Positions 4,264 to 5,643 of a DNA stretch of 5,643 bases are shown one piece after another (within the stretch, counting starts at the first letter, position 1; each line of letters opens with the position of its first letter). The DNA lies in NCBI GenBank assembly GCA_947456915.1, contig CANGUQ010000278.1:1-5643 (forward strand), in the 5' to 3' direction. The notes beneath the pieces are model-generated. The model was not told where the DNA came from. It searched no databases and saw only the letters and a program-made list of their open reading frames with translations. Origin of the DNA: Betaproteobacteria bacterium (lineage in GTDB: Bacteria > Pseudomonadota > Gammaproteobacteria > Burkholderiales > CAIKXV01). A program made the translations under genes and the position numbers.

Positions 4264-5643
4264 TCAGACCTTGAACGCGCCGACCCGGCCGCGCAGCGTA
4301 TCGGCCAGTTCAGCCAGCCGCCGCGCGTCCGACTCCGCGCCGGCGATGGTGGTGGTCGACTGCTCGGCCATCTGGGCAATGCGCTCGATGTTGCGCGCGA
4401 TATCCTGGCTGGCGATACGCTGCTCGCCGGCCGCGGCCGCGATGTCGGCCACCCGGGCGCTGGTCGATTGCGCACCGTCGTTGATCTGACCCAGCGCTTC
4501 GGCGGTTTCCGTGGTCATTCGCACGCTGCGCTGGACGGCTTCACGACTGGTGCCGAGCTGCTCGACCGCCGACCGGACTTCGGTCTGGATCGCCTGAATC
4601 GTGCTGCCGATCTCGACGGTGGAGGCGCTGGTGCGCTCGGCGAGCTTGCGTACCTCGTCGGCCACCACCGCGAAGCCGCGGCCCTGTTCGCCGGCACGTG
4701 CGGCTTCGATGGCCGCATTGAGCGCGAGCAGGTTCGTCTGCTCGGCGATCTCGCGGATTACCTGCACGATGCTGCTGATCTGGTCAGAGCGCTGGCTCAA
4801 CTGTTCGATCTGCACGGCCGAGTCGTTGATCGAGCGTTCAGCCGCGAGAATCTCCTGTGACGTGGTGTCGGCACGACTGCGACCATCGCGGGCCAGCGTC
4901 GAGGCCTGCTCGGTGATCGCTGCGGTTTCCCGCGTCGAGTCGGCGACCTGGCCGATCGACACCGTCACCTGTTCGACCGAAGCGGCGGTTGCCGCACCGG
5001 CTTCGCTCTGCTCGCGCGCGCTGCTGCTGACATCGCTGGCCGCCGAGGCGACCCGCGCCGCAGCCTCGCCCACCGATCCGGCGTCGCTCTTGATCTGTGC
5101 GACCAGCGGCTGCAACGTGTCCATGAACCGGTGGAACGATCCACTGAGCGCGCCGAGTTCGTCGCGGCCGCCCTGTTCGAGGCGGCGGGTCAGATCGCCT
5201 TCGCCGCTGGCGATGTTGTCCATCATCGCATTGGCGCGCGACAGAGGACCCAGGATCGAACGGGTGATCAGAACGACCATGACGATACCTACGGTCATCG
5301 CCACCGCAAGCAGTGCAGCGATGATCCACACCGGCTTCAGCAGCCCTTCGACCAGCGTCTTCGATTTCGCGGTGGCGTCCTTCACCTGAAGGTCCATCAG
5401 GCTGGTCAGGCCCTTCACCGTCGCGCCACCGGTGACGGTGGTGGTCTTGGCTCGCCATTCGGCCGCTTCTTCCATCTTGCCCGCCGCCACCAGTTCGAAC
5501 CATTTCGGCCGGGCGCCGATGTACGCCTGCACGAATAGTACTTTCAAACGCCCCCGCTGCCTCGCGCACGGCTGCCGCGAGCCCGCCCGAGGCTCGCGCC
5601 GATGCGCTGCACGGGCACGCATCGACGCCCGATCCGCGGCCCA
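4264..5643 (-). CDS. Methyl-accepting chemotaxis protein (partial, N-terminus beyond right edge)
   Basis: This is a chemoreceptor that relays ligand binding to the CheA/CheW array. Residues here are counted from an in-frame ATG at 5622, but the frame stays open to the window edge and the true start lies outside. Residues about 31-90 look like the end of a periplasmic four-helix sensor domain (QAYIGARPKWFELVAAGK, then EEAAEWRAK). A second transmembrane helix spans about 97-119, followed by a HAMP domain (about 120-172) ending near MDTLQPLV. The long coiled-coil signalling domain has the highly conserved hairpin tip IAEQTNLLALNAAIEAARAG (292-311) and GRGFAVVADEVRKLAERT (314-331). The C-terminus ends in FKV without a CheR/CheB-binding NWETF-type pentapeptide. 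The first transmembrane helix and most of the sensor domain are missing from the window. Residues 1-27 are unusually arginine-rich for this position, so a frame error near 5540-5600 is possible. Confidence 0.92.
   Translation of the reverse strand, partial: WAADRASMRARAAHRREPRAGSRQPCARQRGRLKVLFVQAYIGARPKWFELVAAGKMEEAAEWRAKTTTVTGGATVKGLTSLMDLQVKDATAKSKTLVEGLLKPVWIIAALLAVAMTVGIVMVVLITRSILGPLSRANAMMDNIASGEGDLTRRLEQGGRDELGALSGSFHRFMDTLQPLVAQIKSDAGSVGEAAARVASAASDVSSSAREQSEAGAATAASVEQVTVSIGQVADSTRETAAITEQASTLARDGRSRADTTSQEILAAERSINDSAVQIEQLSQRSDQISSIVQVIREIAEQTNLLALNAAIEAARAGEQGRGFAVVADEVRKLAERTSASTVEIGSTIQAIQTEVRSAVEQLGTSREAVQRSVRMTTETAEALGQINDGAQSTSARVADIAAAAGEQRIASQDIARNIERIAQMAEQSTTTIAGAESDARRLAELADTLRGRVGAFKV
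5577..5597. repeat. GC-rich hairpin inside the chemoreceptor 5' region
   Basis: GCGAGCC (5577-5583) pairs with GGCTCGC (5591-5597) around a seven-base loop. It lies within the part of the chemoreceptor whose translation looks abnormal. Such hairpins often cause sequencing or polymerase errors, which fits a suspected frame error. It has no T-run, so it is not a terminator. Confidence 0.45.

Noticed and set aside
4601..5389. Plus-strand open frame of 262 residues inside the chemoreceptor
   Set aside because: It is Ser/Ala/Arg-rich with no domain pattern and lies entirely opposite the conserved HAMP and signalling domains.

Overview
The window is GC-rich DNA that looks proteobacterial, most likely from a betaproteobacterium or a gammaproteobacterium with a similar envelope lifestyle. 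The evidence is a GhrA-type hydroxyacid dehydrogenase, two secreted proteins ending in a VPLPA variant of the PEP-CTERM (exosortase) sorting signal, and a HAMP-type chemoreceptor. The genus cannot be read from the sequence. There are no rRNA, tRNA or CRISPR features, and no transposase.

Layout. Positions 1-440 (minus) hold the 5' part of ghrA, which runs off the left edge. Positions 493-1475 (minus) hold a tight two-gene unit: a 100-residue protein with a YIWW motif, then an AbiEii/AbiGii-type nucleotidyltransferase, which resembles a toxin-antitoxin-like cassette. Positions 1476-1759 are non-coding, with inverted repeats and a terminator. Positions 1760-2450 (minus) hold a VPLPA-CTERM protein that has lost its signal peptide. 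Positions 2451-3147 (plus) hold the 3' three quarters of ghrA. Positions 3148-3341 are a regulatory gap with a perfect 18-bp palindrome and a possible sigma-54-like promoter. Positions 3342-4091 (plus) hold an intact DUF642-like VPLPA-CTERM protein. A strong bidirectional terminator lies at 4164-4191. Positions 4264-5643 (minus) hold a methyl-accepting chemotaxis protein that runs off the right edge.

The main observation is structural. Positions 1-207 and 2451-2657 are an inverted repeat matching at 206 of 207 bases, and both copies are the same internal piece of ghrA. Residues 1-78 lie only on the left (minus) and residues 147-309 only on the right (plus). Joined through the repeat they give one in-frame 309-residue GhrA, close to the E. 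coli length (about 312). The right-hand repeat begins exactly where the VPLPA-CTERM protein at 1760-2450 loses its signal peptide. So 2450/2451 is a novel junction: either a real inversion or inverted duplication, or a fold-back amplification or assembly chimera. The sequence alone cannot decide, and gene order across this point should not be trusted until spanning reads are checked.

Functionally, the two VPLPA proteins would be exported by Sec and processed by an exosortase encoded elsewhere. GhrA would reduce glyoxylate and hydroxypyruvate in the cytoplasm, and the chemoreceptor would signal through CheA/CheW. No single pathway unites the genes.
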